From: Plantago ovata
Lineage: Eukaryota > Streptophyta > Magnoliopsida > Lamiales > Plantaginaceae
Length of the DNA stretch: 64,000 bases
NCBI GenBank assembly: GCA_028274465.1
Contig: CM051458.1
Span: forward strand, 78,574,085-78,638,084
Reading direction: 5' to 3'
Positions 33,641 to 44,591 of this stretch are shown here, in pieces. The notes under the pieces were generated by a model. That model was not told the DNA's origin. It saw only the letters and a list, made by a program, of their open reading frames with translations, and ran no database searches. The translations under genes were made by a program, and so were the position numbers. Position 1 is the stretch's first letter; each line of letters starts with the position of its first letter.

Positions 33641-36600
33641 TACTTATTCCAAATTTTACAACAATGTGCGCTAACTCATTTTGGACCACATATTAGAAAT
33701 TTACAAAACTCACAACTACGTTTTTCTCTTGAAGTGATCGAGACTACTTTTACTTCATACATATATTTTTAAAATATTTTCAAAACTAAAAGGGACATTT
33801 GAGTGAAACATAGTGAGTGAATAAAACTGTTAAAATTACTCGAGTATAACTTAATATGATCTCAACCGGTTCTTCTTTGAGTCAAATTCTAAACTTTTCA
33901 CGATAGTTACATTAATGCACCAAAATTTTAGAGGGTTTAAGGGAGTGAGAACGCGAAAAAGGTGCACTTTAATTTTGTCTTTTTTTTTTTTTGGAATCCA
34001 TCCAAAAGAACTTCAGTTTTAATTTTGCTTGCTATGGAACGTAATTTAGTTTTTAAAATAAACTTAAAAAAATAAACTTGTATATTTCTATTTTTTTAAG
34101 CAGTAAAATTTATTAATAAAAATAAACAAGAGCAATACAGAGATAACAAAACTCCGTGAAGGAACCACCAAAACCTACAACAGAGAAAATACTACGCGCG
34201 AATCCACGTTCTGTCCGTTCTCGGTCACTGTCAATATATATATATAGTATCTTCAAATGTGTTAAAAATTAATGAAGTTGGAAAGTCTAAGGGGGACATA
34301 ATCTTCATAATAAAACCTGTCACTCTACATGTAATTAATTATAATGTGAAAGAATGTGTGTGAGATATGTGACCTGCAGATTCTTAGTTCTTCTCTCCAA
34401 CACCTGTCACTCTACATCTACATGTAATTAATTATACCTTAATCATTTTTGTTTATTTTAATTTAATGTGTTGCTCATGCCATATATATAAAGGAATTAT
34501 TATATGGTGTAAGTATATATGATATACTTCACCTTTTGTATCATCATCATTGATGAAGTAAATACCGCGTGGAAAATCTGAATGTAGATCGAGTTAGGTT
34601 TGGTGAGAGATGTAAATCACAAGGCTTCTCACACACCTACCAGTATTTTCTATTGCACGACTCGTCCGTCACTCACATCGTGCATACGTATTATTTATTA
34701 GTTACTAATTATTTATTAGTTACTAATTATTTATTAGTGTTGGTTAATCTGTGATTACATAGTGCATTGTTACACCTGTACGACTATGGTTTTTGCTTAA
34801 TTTGAACGTCAAATTGGTTAACCTTAATTAAACGCATCGTGCAAACACATGACCACCTTCTGATATATTTGTGATCCATGATGATTATTTTTTTAAGCGA
34901 CAGAAATTTTATTAATAAAAAACGAAACAAAACTTTACAGAGAACATAATACAGATTCTCAGAAATACATTAAAACATGTACAACGTTTATTGACGACTA
35001 AATTTTCCCATAACATTTCCCACACTATAAAAGCTCAATCCATGAAGCCATGTCTTCCAAATAACTCCAATAGCGCTAAGTACAACCAAGTGTAAACCAT
35101 ACTTCATGCGTTGAGTCATCCAGAACCACAACCAAGCAAGAATCCCGGTTTATATTCTCTTAGATTTGTGGTTGTGAAGTTGAATCCTTATGTAATTTTT
35201 ATGGCCGGGTTAGTAGGTTCAATCGAGCAATATTTCACTTGGTGTGTTGGTGTTAAACTTGTGTAATATGGTAACCCACCAATGGAGCATTACTTGTGCT
35301 TATTTTATCAATAAAATAATTTTTTTGCGGTTTAATTTATTTATTTTCTTAAAAAGAATCAAATCACCAGAATCCATTAGTTTCTTGTCAACGAAATATT
35401 TCACAATAATACAATATTTCACGTACAACACATGATTTCCCAACCACTAGCTATCATTATTATCATAGGTATGTGATGAGATTAATTATAATCATACTCC
35501 CATCATTATTATCATATGAACACAATAATTATGGGTTAGTGGGTTACCAACCACTAAACCGCATATAATATACAATAATTAGTCCAGGAATGTACTAGAT
35601 ATTAGCGAATTTAATATAAGTGTATTTCACACCTCTTCAGTAGTTCGAACTTTTGGGAGCGTTGGAATTCTATAATAGTATCAAAGCCATCTGGCTCACG
35701 CCCACCTGGGTTCGAATCTCCCCGGAGACAAACTTTGCCCCATATTAAATTTCCACTCGATTGGCCTCCCCAAAGAGGTTGAAATCGACCACGAGTGTGG
35801 GGAGTGTTGGAGAATTAATATAAATGACGAGGTTTCGTTCCTCTCCAACAGCTTAATCTTTTCGGAGAGTTGGAATTTTGTCATTTATATTAGTTCTCCA
35901 TCAATCCCCCGCACTCGTGGCCGATTTCAATCTCTTTGGGCGGGAAAGTGTTGGGGAATTAATATAAATGACAAGATTTCGTTCCTCCCCAACAACTTAA
36001 ACTTTTGGGAGAGTTGAAATTTTATCAGTTATATTAGTTCTCCAACACTCCCATCAGTAGTTTGAGCTGTTGGATGGGATGGAATTATCTTATAAGAACC
36101 TTGGCAGAGCCAGGTCTAGGGATCGAATCCCACCACACGCATCTCCACTCGTATTATATTCTCCACTCTTTGGGCCTCCCACAAAGAGGTTGAAATGAGC
36201 CCACGAGTGTGTGGGAGTATTAACGAATTTAATATAAGTGGATGTTTCATACCTCTTCAGTAGTTCGAACTTTTTGGAGAGTTGAAATTCTATCACTAGA
36301 TACTGATCTCTAACATGGGTAAAATGAATAAAACACCCTTCAATTATAAAAATGAATCACGAAACCTCTCAATTATTTAAATTGTCTAAAAATTAAGATT
36401 GATTAGTTAGACAAACGTACTAAAAGTGCTAGAGCATAGGGGAACATATATAACGTATATGATTTTCATCCTTTTGTTGGATTTTTTAGATTTGCTTTTG
36501 GATCGAAGTTTTAGCAGGTTTGTATAATGAGTGCGGTGTTGGTTTAGTGGCAGGACCCAAAATAAAGTTATGAGATAAAGATTTTCCGAAAAAGAAAACG

Positions 36601-37304
36601 TAAAAAATTTAAAGAAACAACAAACAAACGTAAAATATCAAACAAAAACGGATGATACAACACCATGCAACATTAGTCAACATATAATGGATACCTATAT
36701 TAAAGCATTGTGAACACTTAATACGACAAAACGACTAGATTTCACATTTGAAGTTAGACCATCTCCTCCAACGAACTGAAACTATTGAAAAATACAACAA
36801 ATCTGAAGAATTGGCCCATGAATTCGCTGACAAGAAACAGAAAGCTGCAGAACACAAGAATCTTGGAGGAAGAAATTATCACGAACTCAAGTTTGGAGGA
36901 TTCAATGAATCGTCAGTGAGCAAGAAACAAAGGCTGGACATTTGTATTCCTGGTATATAATGGTTAAATAATATGAATATACAGTTGCTCAAAGATGAAG
37001 ATCGTTGAGGAAAAAAAAAAAAAAAGAAAGAAAGGAGTAGTATTTTTCCGTCCACTCGTGATCAGCACCGGACTTAGTGAGAACTGTGAGAGCATTGGGA
37101 ACATGACGTCTGATACGTGACGTCATTTATCATTAGTTAACAATTAATGCGTACCGAATATCGCCATGAATGAACATTAACATCTCGACGACGACTCGAG
37201 CAATTGTGAACATGACTTACAGACTAGCTTGCCTTCACATGTGATAATGTCTATTAAATTTAACAATAATAATTTATGAACTTCAAAGATAGTTGCCTTC
37301 TTCT
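33641..37304. other. AT-rich intergenic region upstream of VIT-like copy 2
   Basis: No gene that I can support. Contents: T-run-headed fragments at about 34095 and 34890 (both 'tttttttaagc.. gaaa/aaaattt attaataaa') that look like LINE or other retroposon tails; a stretch 34600-34880 related to 8985-9210; a triple 'ttattagttactaatta' repeat at 34700; the TRIM-like cluster at 35602-36300; and upstream sequence of copy 2 (37090-37300), related to 15345-15500. A 70-codon frame at 36748-36960 has no recognisable features. Confidence 0.5.
35602..36300. repeat. TRIM-like cluster of four short LTR-type repeats
   Basis: Two clear 99-bp direct repeats with TG...CA ends lie at 35805-35903 and 35949-36047 (TGTTGGAGAATTAATATAAA and TGTTGGGGAATTAATATAAA). 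More divergent copies lie at about 35602-35672 and 36217-36300. After the first copy comes tagtatcaaagcc (35676-35688), resembling the initiator-Met primer site TGGTATCAGAGCC. Before the 99-bp units come purine-rich gtgtggggag and gggcgggaaag. The units are internally palindromic at their ends (aatataaatgac / gtcatttatatt). This fits tandem terminal-repeat retrotransposons in miniature with no coding capacity. A tRNA-derived SINE was considered because of ggttcgaatc at 35711. Confidence 0.6.
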
Positions 37305-37317
37305 TCTATATATATAG
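37305..37317 (+). promoter_or_regulatory. TATA box of VIT-like gene copy 2
   Basis: tctatatatatagg about 93 bp before the ATG at 37410, in the same position as the TATA-like site of copy 1. Confidence 0.5.
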
Positions 37318-37409
37318 GCATGAGTACTACATCTATATCAACAACAAACATATTATTATAAACATTGGCTATTACTAAGAAACTAAAACGCACAACATAA
37401 TTGATTAAA

Positions 37410-39771
37410 ATGGAAGCGATACCCCATCACGCCATGGACGAGGATGGAGAGGTCGAGGTACCTCAACTGCTCCACAAGGGCTCACGTCGTACTAGTACCA
37501 GCAGCGACAGTAATTCGAGTGGCGTTGAAGATGGAGCTCCTGATGTGCATGTGAATGCGAATGGTATTTCAACCAAGACTAACATCGGAGGAGGTACGTA
37601 ACTTACTATATATATACATGCAATCGCGGTCAATATCAATATCATTGGCCGAATATTAAACAGCTTTCCACGATTCTGCAGGTGCAGATGTTGAACCCGA
37701 ATGGTCTCGTACGCCAAATACTGTCAATGAGATCATTAAGGCTCCAATTTCAGGGCAAGAATCAACAAACCGGGGTGAAAATGTTACTGAAGCTGTGGTA
37801 CCTAAAAGGGAAGATTTGGTGTTGGGTGAAGATGACGAAGAAGTGATCGAGTTGGAATTTGAGAAAGCTCATACACACACAGCCCATTGTCCGAAATGTA
37901 ATTCCCAAATCACCAGGGTTGTTCTTCGCAGGAAAATAAGCAGGGCCCCACGTGCTGAACCTCCCACTGCCCCACCTAATCCCGAGCTCTTTGGGTGCTT
38001 GTCATGTTTCAGCTTTTTCATCCCTTCAGGTTTATACGTTCTCCTTTCTTTTCTATCTTGTTTTCACAAGTATACGCTACACGTGAATTAATTATAGGAA
38101 TACTAATTATACTTTGATGAAAATTAAGCAATATAATTCCCTTTCTTCTTCCCTTGTATCATAATCAACATGTGATTTCAATCAGGAAAGGGCCTAAATT
38201 GTTTTGGGATTTTTGGAGGTAATGAGGTCCCACAGCCTGTCCTAGGGGAGCCTGATCAACCCGGTGAAGTTGTTCTTGACTCGTCGAGTTCCACAGGGAA
38301 GAATCCAATTAAGACACCTGGTAAGGAAGGTACCTAAATTCTTGTAAATGATGGAATTTAAGTAAGTCCTTTAGTTTAGTTCTTTATCTCATCAATAAGG
38401 TAATTTAGGAGAGCTCAATAACTCAGGCACCCATTATGGACCGACAACTGGTGGTACTCCTAGTCATGACGATCAATTCACAAAGCCTGAGCATAAACCA
38501 ACTTCTCCACCACTGTCAACTAGACCTAATGATGTAGCAATCGTTATCGAAGGGGGAACAGCTGGTAATATCAATTTCTGAAACGCCTAGAATTCACAGT
38601 TCACTGTGTCTTAATTGTGGTTTGTGAATATTGTTTCACTGCACATGAAATTGAATGAGAAATCCTTATGCATGGTGACATATATATAATCAATGTTCAA
38701 ATAATGTCTTTTAATTAATTAATTGTCATTGTTCTGTGAGACCTGTTTATTATAATCAAGCTTCTTGGAAATTCACTTGTATATATTGTAGGACCCCATC
38801 TTCAAGGACCTGCAGGTGGAGAAATCATAAGTCAAATTGGAACACAACAACCTGTACTAGATATTGTTGCACAAGGTTTTGAATCAGTAGAGATATTGAA
38901 ATGCATTGTCTATGGAGGTTTACTCGAGTCCATCACGAGTTTAGGCGTGGTGTCTTCAGCAGCTTCATCTGGAGCAACCAAATGTATGCAGCTTATCCCA
39001 ACTCATTTGTATAATCTCTGATAGTTAGTTCTCTTATGATTTAAACAAATAACATAGCAGAATGGGTACCATTGGATGAATTTTATATGCAATGTGTATC
39101 TTATATTTCATCAGAAGACCAAATATTTGTCTTCAAAATCTTATCATCTAATTAATAGTTGAGTCTTTCTTGCAGTGAACATAATTGCACTTTGTTTGGC
39201 GAATTTAGTCAGTGGTCTTTTCATTATTGGTCAGAACGTGAGTAAATTCTAACTTTGAATTCCTAATTCCATAACATTTTGGTACTATTCCTCTCCATAA
39301 TTAGTGCCTTCTTCTGACTAACGAAGTTTATGTAATTCACAGCTAATGGACTTGAAAAGTGAGTCAGAGCAACATGGTCGTGATCGATACTATGAATCAC
39401 TTGGTAGAAGGGGACACTTTCTTCTTCATGCAACATTTGCCATAGTATCGTTCCTTGTGTTTGGACTTGTACCTCCAGCAATGTTCGCGTTCACTGAGCT
39501 TTGGGAAGTTGGAGTAGCCTCTTTCGCATGTATCTTTATTCTTGCAATTGCAAAGGCCTATGTTCAAAGGTGTGACAAGTTCAGTGGGTACATTAAAATC
39601 ATACTATACTATGTCACGATGGCGGTCATGGTATCAGGGATTGCATACGTTGTGGGGGATCAGGTGAAGGACCTAATTGAGAAGTATGGTTGGTTTGAAA
39701 CAAGTCCAACCGCGAGGCCTTCTTTCGTCCCTGACATGAACTTTGCTACTCAGGCTTGGTCTTCTTATTGA
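37410..39771 (+). CDS. VIT/CCC1-type membrane protein, ER-body-membrane-protein-like, copy 2
   Basis: Exons 37410-37593, 37682-38029, 38186-38329, 38427-38564, 38792-38983, 39176-39237, 39343-39771. All introns are GT-AG, phases agree, and the total is 498 residues without a stop. The N-terminal cytosolic-type domain is acidic with [16 protein letters not shown] and [11 protein letters not shown] (two CxxC pairs, possibly metal-binding). Five predicted membrane helices run from [19 protein letters not shown] to [15 protein letters not shown], with the conserved loop [21 protein letters not shown] between helices 2 and 3. It is nearly identical to copy 1 from LLESITS onward, with more divergence in the N-terminus. 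The exon before the first helix is 69 bp longer than in copy 1. Iron/manganese-type transport or an ER-body-like role is inferred from family resemblance. Confidence 0.86.
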
Positions 39772-41335
39772 TGTTGTGAGATAAATCACATATAACTACG
39801 AAAATGATTTGAGATGGATTGGTGTATTCTCATTTTGCGCGAATGGTGGTTCTTTATTGCAACTTTTGTTTTCTCTATATATATGTTGGGAAGTTCGCAG
39901 TAGTACAGTAATTGTTTGGGTGCTATACCCCTCTATTGAGTTTCTATGTTTTATTACTGTTTTTATGTATATAATTCCTATTGGGTATACCCCTTTTATT
40001 TGTATCTTTCACTCTTTTGGGCTTCAATCTACTTTTAATTTTTAAAGAAATCCTTCCTATGTTTTATTACCGTGGGGCGAGTTTTGGTATAGCAAAGTAA
40101 GTTGTGTTATACTTTCACAATATAATATAATAGTATTATTTTTCTAATATAATTTAATTATAATTAATTTGTGGATTCAGTGTGGTAGAATATACTAGGA
40201 ACCGCGTCACACGCTACGCGTGTGAAGCGTAATCTTGTAAAACATTATTGTTTTATTAAATACTACATTGAAATAAATGGAGTGAATATATAATCTTCGT
40301 AATAAAAAAATAACTAATTGAGTAACTAAACTTAATATAAATGGTGTGCTATAAAAATGTATATAGTTTTTGTAGTTATGCAATTAATAATTTTGAATTG
40401 AACTATATTAGACATACGAACAGTATTCTTCCGATGAGTTAAGAACCATCAGATATATTTCTAGACTTTGGAAACATTCAACTTCAAAATCTGCAATGCA
40501 TATTTTTCGTATGTTAATTGGTGTTCTTCATTAGTTGAATATATTGTCAAGTGCTTCATATAAACATTCTAGTTTCATCATATGATGTTTTTAGTTATTT
40601 TTATCGTATGATTTAAGAATAATTTAAGGTCAAAATGACCATCGAAAAAGTCAAAGAAATCAAGTGTTAAATTTATTATTGGACGGAGGAAGTATATCTT
40701 TTTCTATAAGAATATATCATGGTTACTTTTAAAATTAAGTATAATACATCATACAACTTTATGTTAAAAAATAAAAATTTAAGAAGAGAATAAATGAAAA
40801 AGAAAAAAATTACGTCAATAATATTCGAACCCAACACCTTCAACTAAAATAATGATACAAATAATAGATAAAAATCACGCCAAAAAGATTTGAACCAAAC
40901 ACCTTCAATTAAAAAAAATAATGGAGAAAAATCACGCCAACAGGATTCGAACCCTACATCTTTTAATTAACTAATCACACATGTACGCACCAGATTGAAA
41001 TTGGATAAGCAAGATCAACGGATTCAAATTGATTGGTAGGTAAATCAACCGGCTTATTTCTATGTTGAATTTAAGCACAGATGTGGTGAGAATCTGGAAA
41101 AGTGAAGGTTCTTATTCTACTTTATCATTACTTCTACTGGTCAATTCTTCTACTTGTCATTTGTGTGCTTTCTGTATTTTTCTGCAATGATCTATCCATG
41201 AGGCATTGAAGGTTATTATCTGACCTATAATAGAGGCAGACTGATATCAATTGTTTCACGCCTTATTGGATGAGTTATTAATTTTCCATGTTTCTTTTAA
41301 ATTGTTCTTAAGAAAATGTTTGGGTTGTTCTGCAG
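39772..41335. other. AT-rich intergenic region
   Basis: 3' flank of VIT-like copy 2, then AT-rich DNA. At about 40810-40970 a unit of roughly 50 bp (aatcacgcca..aggattcgaaccctacatctt) appears three times with increasing divergence. It includes, on the minus strand, a sequence like the tRNA B box (GGTTCGAATCC). No earlier exons of the TRAPPC1-like gene were found here. Confidence 0.5.
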
Positions 41336-42169
41336 ATCATCCTTGTCACCCACCCCAGGACTGGTGATCTGAGAGATTCGCTGAAATACATATATAACTT
41401 GTATGTTGAGTATGTTGTCAAGAATCCGCTATATTCCCCAGGGAATCCCATTAGGTAAGAGTTCTCCTTTTCCCTTCAACGCATGATAACGTTATCAGGC
41501 AAGTTGGTCATATGTGATGGAACCCAGACTATATAGACTCGTATTAGATGGTGATGAGTTCTCATATATGTTCTACACACTACACATCAGATTACTATTG
41601 AAGTTTTCTCCCCTCCAATAACTGAGATCTCCTCTTAATTTCTTCTCTGTGAAGAAACAAGTTCTTGCATTGGCAATATTTTGCTAGAGCCCACTGATAA
41701 TGTTCTCTTACGAGATTGATAGTTGAAAACAATATAATTTTAAAATTGCACTTCTATTTTATTACAGTTTTTTCCCAAATATGCTAATAATGAGTTGACA
41801 ATTATCATATATAACCATACCAACACCATAGAAATTCATAATATAATTTTCTGCATCCCACCTCAAGTGTAAATATATTTCTTTAATTACAATTTGATCC
41901 CCTATGTCCAATTTATTACCGTCTGACATTCAAACTTAAACTGAACTTTATCACATTGTACTTGTTGAAAACGGATCGTATGTAGACATGCTATCCCTGT
42001 GACATGTGTAAATGAATGAAAATTTGTCCTTGCTTTCTGCATGTAGTGTAGTCATGCTATATCCCTGTTGGTCAGCTTTTTTATCTTGTTAAGTGTTTGA
42101 TCTTGTTGTCTGTGCAGTTACGAGCTATTCAACACAACAGTCGATCAATATGTTAGAGGCCTTGGCTAA
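41336..42169 (+). pseudogene. TRAPPC1/Bet5-like gene, last two exons only
   Basis: Exon 41336-41454 encodes IILVTHPRTGDLRDSLKYIY followed by a NLYVEYVVKNPLYSPGNP stretch. After a GT-AG intron, exon 42118-42169 encodes YELFNTTVDQYVRGLG and a stop. This is the C-terminal part of TRAPPC1 (yeast Bet5), a small subunit of the TRAPP vesicle-tethering complex at the ER-Golgi boundary. The N-terminal longin-type portion should lie upstream, but I see nothing similar in 39772-41335. The splice junction adds a tyrosine (IRSYELF). It is either a captured or duplicated 3' gene fragment, or a gene whose first exons are far away or displaced by the tandem duplication. Confidence 0.75.
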
Positions 42170-42726
42170 TCTGACATGGCACTGGCTCAATTTAGGATCC
42201 GTTCAAGTTTCAGCACGACCTGTATCTACTCGCGTAGAGTGGACGTGATTCAGCCAGAGATAAAAAGCTTCTTGTTTTGGTTAGATTCAAGTATTGTTGT
42301 TTATGTTTAGTTTTACTTCTAAGCCTTTGTAGGTCACTGTTTGTTTACTTTGTGCTTCTTTGAATCGGATTCTTGGAAAATGTCAGTTTAAAGACTAAAA
42401 TCTGTTCATACTTCATACAGTTCCTGTTTCCATATAATATTTGTCATTTAATTGATGATTATTTGCATTACTTTGAACCTGTTGTTGGTTTACAATACTT
42501 TACTGGAGTAATGATCAGAGCTATGAAAAGCTATGGTGTTGCCTGCAATGAGTACATCAATGATGTTCGTTCCAATAATAAGACTGGAAAACCTATTCCC
42601 ACAGTTTCTTCCTTGTCTGTAAGAGGGCAACGGGTCTAGGATCGGATTATCAGATTCGTTCTATATCTAATACCCCAAAAACATCACAACAACAAACAAT
42701 AGACTTTGATATAACTTTTCAAGCAA
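42170..42726. other. 3' flank of TRAPPC1-like fragment
   Basis: Contains an 88-codon plus-strand frame (42373-42639) with no recognisable domain, and otherwise no gene. Element C begins right after it, with target duplication CATAA at 42727-42731. Confidence 0.45.
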
Positions 42727-43517
42727 CATAATGTAACAAATAAAATTGTACAAATGAAATATATTGATCTTGAGTAAGTTTGGGGTTACAATCTCTAGAG
42801 AAAATCTCTGATTCTAGTCAACGACTTGAAAAATCTACGCGAACTATTGTCTTGAGAGCGTCAGTTCAGGGGCCTTCGCAACTTTATCTTGAACTTGACC
42901 GGTCTTGACTTGAATTCGCTTGGAAACGTTAATTCAAGGGCTTCGCGCTTGATCTTGAATTGAACGCCGGGTCTTGAGTTTGATCTTCGCGAACGAGCAC
43001 GTCTTCAAGGGCCGTAGAGAATTGATCTTGAATTTAGAACGTACGTTGCTTCGATCTTCGAGCGAGTGCCACCACAAGCTTTTGCGTTGGAGTTCGATCT
43101 TCCGTTACTGCTGCAAGTGTCCTCGCGACTTGTTCTTAGAGCTGGCTTCGACTTCTTGAAGAACTGGAGTTGTTCTTGCTTGAAAGATGCCTTTGATCTT
43201 CTTGGCTTGCCGTGGAATTCTTCACTTCTGTTTGAGCTCTGGCTTCTGAATTCTGAATTGTGATTTTTTGGTGGAGAATGAGCTCCTTATATAGGTGAGG
43301 AAAAAGAGAAGGATCAATTCTGATTGGTCAATACAGATTTGATCTTATCTATATTTATTTCTAGCAATTAATTAATAACTGCATTAACTTTATGACATGG
43401 CATCATTTGATTGGCCATAAATAGGCATTTAAAATCAATTAAAAAAACCTATAATAATTGGAATTAAATTTAGCAAACTCCAATTAAATACAAAATTTTA
43501 TTTTTAAATTGATTTTA

Positions 43518-43540
43518 GGGCAAATTACTTCTGGTACCCC
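43518..43540 (+). repeat. Left MULE terminal inverted repeat
   Basis: GGGCAAATTACTTCTGGTAC then CCC. The partner at about 49004-49026, read on the minus strand, matches 14 of the first 20 bases, with the best block AATTACTTyTGrTACCCC. This is much shorter than the long terminal repeats of classical maize Mu. A second shared block (gtccatctat) lies about 50 bp in on the left and 65 bp in on the right. Confidence 0.8.
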
Positions 43541-43843
43541 TACTATTTTCCGCTATTACAGATTAGTCCATCTATACGTTTTATTACGCGTACCTCCCTT
43601 GCTATATTAACCTAATTACATATTAACCCACGGACTTGACTTTCTGCGCTCTAAACCCTGGAAATGTCTTTTTCACCCCTGTCGGAATTTCAGATTCTGA
43701 AAAAAGCCAAACGGCTTACCTTGCACGTGACATGCACATGAGGACCTATCTGTAATTGATTTTTAATAGTAGGGTAGTAAAATGAAAATTAAAAATCTGA
43801 CTGTTAGAAAAAAAAACTAGCCGTTAGGATTTGAATTGCAGCC

Positions 43844-43852
43844 TATTTATAC
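43844..43852 (+). promoter_or_regulatory. TATA box of the MULE zinc-finger gene
   Basis: tatttatac about 85 bp before the ATG at 43936, just inside the left terminus, where a promoter for the plus-strand gene is expected. Confidence 0.5.
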
Positions 43853-43935
43853 CCCCCAAAACTCCATTTTTCTTCATAATTAACACATAAAACTCAGCTA
43901 TTTCCTCTCACACTTTTTAGCAAGCACAAGAACAA

Positions 43936-44367
43936 ATGAGCTCCACAAGCAATTCAAGTGATATTCGACCGGGTTGCAAGAATGGAAGGTGTCGAAAGCG
44001 TACGGTGTTATGCGTTGCTAGTGATGGGAGGTTTTATTGGAATTGTCCAACTCACGGGTGGTCAGAATGGACAAACGAGCAAGAAAACTTTCCAACAGAG
44101 CGAAGGGAAATATTGCAACCAAAGGTTTTATGGGAATATGTTCCACCAACACATTGTCGTCAAGAAGTTCACAAGGAAGTAGGAGAGCAAGAACACAAAG
44201 AAGCAGCAATAGCAAGAGGAAACATATCGGGCAAAGCTAAACAGAAAGAGAGCAAAGATACACACACTGAAGAAGACAAGTACAATGTAATAAGGCAATT
44301 AATCTGTCTAAATTTGTTGTTGCTAGCTTTGTACCTTCTAGTGCAAATAATGAAGCCATTCATGTAG
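43936..44367 (+). CDS. GRF-type zinc-finger-like protein with C-terminal membrane segment (MULE accessory gene)
   Basis: An intact single-exon frame of 143 residues inside the MULE. Residues 14-45 read CKNGRC ... GRFYWNCPTHGWSEW. The pattern (C14, C19, GRFY at 31-34, C37, H40, W45) resembles the GRF zinc finger, whose consensus also has Cys pairs around GR-F-Y-x-C-P and a terminal W. A charged helical middle (about 70-115, many K/E/H) follows, then a hydrophobic stretch about 118-138 (LICLNLLLLALYLLVQI) likely to span a membrane. It is convergent with the transposase, as mudrB is to mudrA in maize MuDR, but no sequence relation to MURB is claimed. Function is unknown. It might instead be a host GRF-family gene captured by the element. 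Confidence 0.75.
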   Translation: MSSTSNSSDIRPGCKNGRCRKRTVLCVASDGRFYWNCPTHGWSEWTNEQENFPTERREILQPKVLWEYVPPTHCRQEVHKEVGEQEHKEAAIARGNISGKAKQKESKDTHTEEDKYNVIRQLICLNLLLLALYLLVQIMKPFM

Positions 44368-44591
44368 GAAAATATTCATTGTCATTCATCAATATAACAT
44401 GGTATTGTTTTGAAATGACAAAAGCTAGCTTATCCATGCAACATATGCCAAAATAAGTCACTTAATATGGCAAAGACAAAACAGCCAGTAGTCTAGAGTA
44501 ATTGAAGTGAAATATCCCACTTAGCATCAACATTAAACATTAAAATGACATGGTCCAAAAGACATTTATCCAAAAGACATTGTTCCTTAAC

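Noticed and set aside
35711-35720. Possible tRNA gene (ggttcgaatc B box)
   Set aside because: No A box at the right distance and no cloverleaf; it lies in the internal part of the TRIM-like repeat.
36748-36960. 70-codon plus-strand frame as a gene
   Set aside because: No recognisable domain, no homologous frame upstream of the duplicate gene, and weak start context.
42373-42639. 88-codon plus-strand frame near the TRAPPC1 fragment
   Set aside because: No domain and no splice link to the TRAPPC1 exons; treated as 3' flanking DNA.
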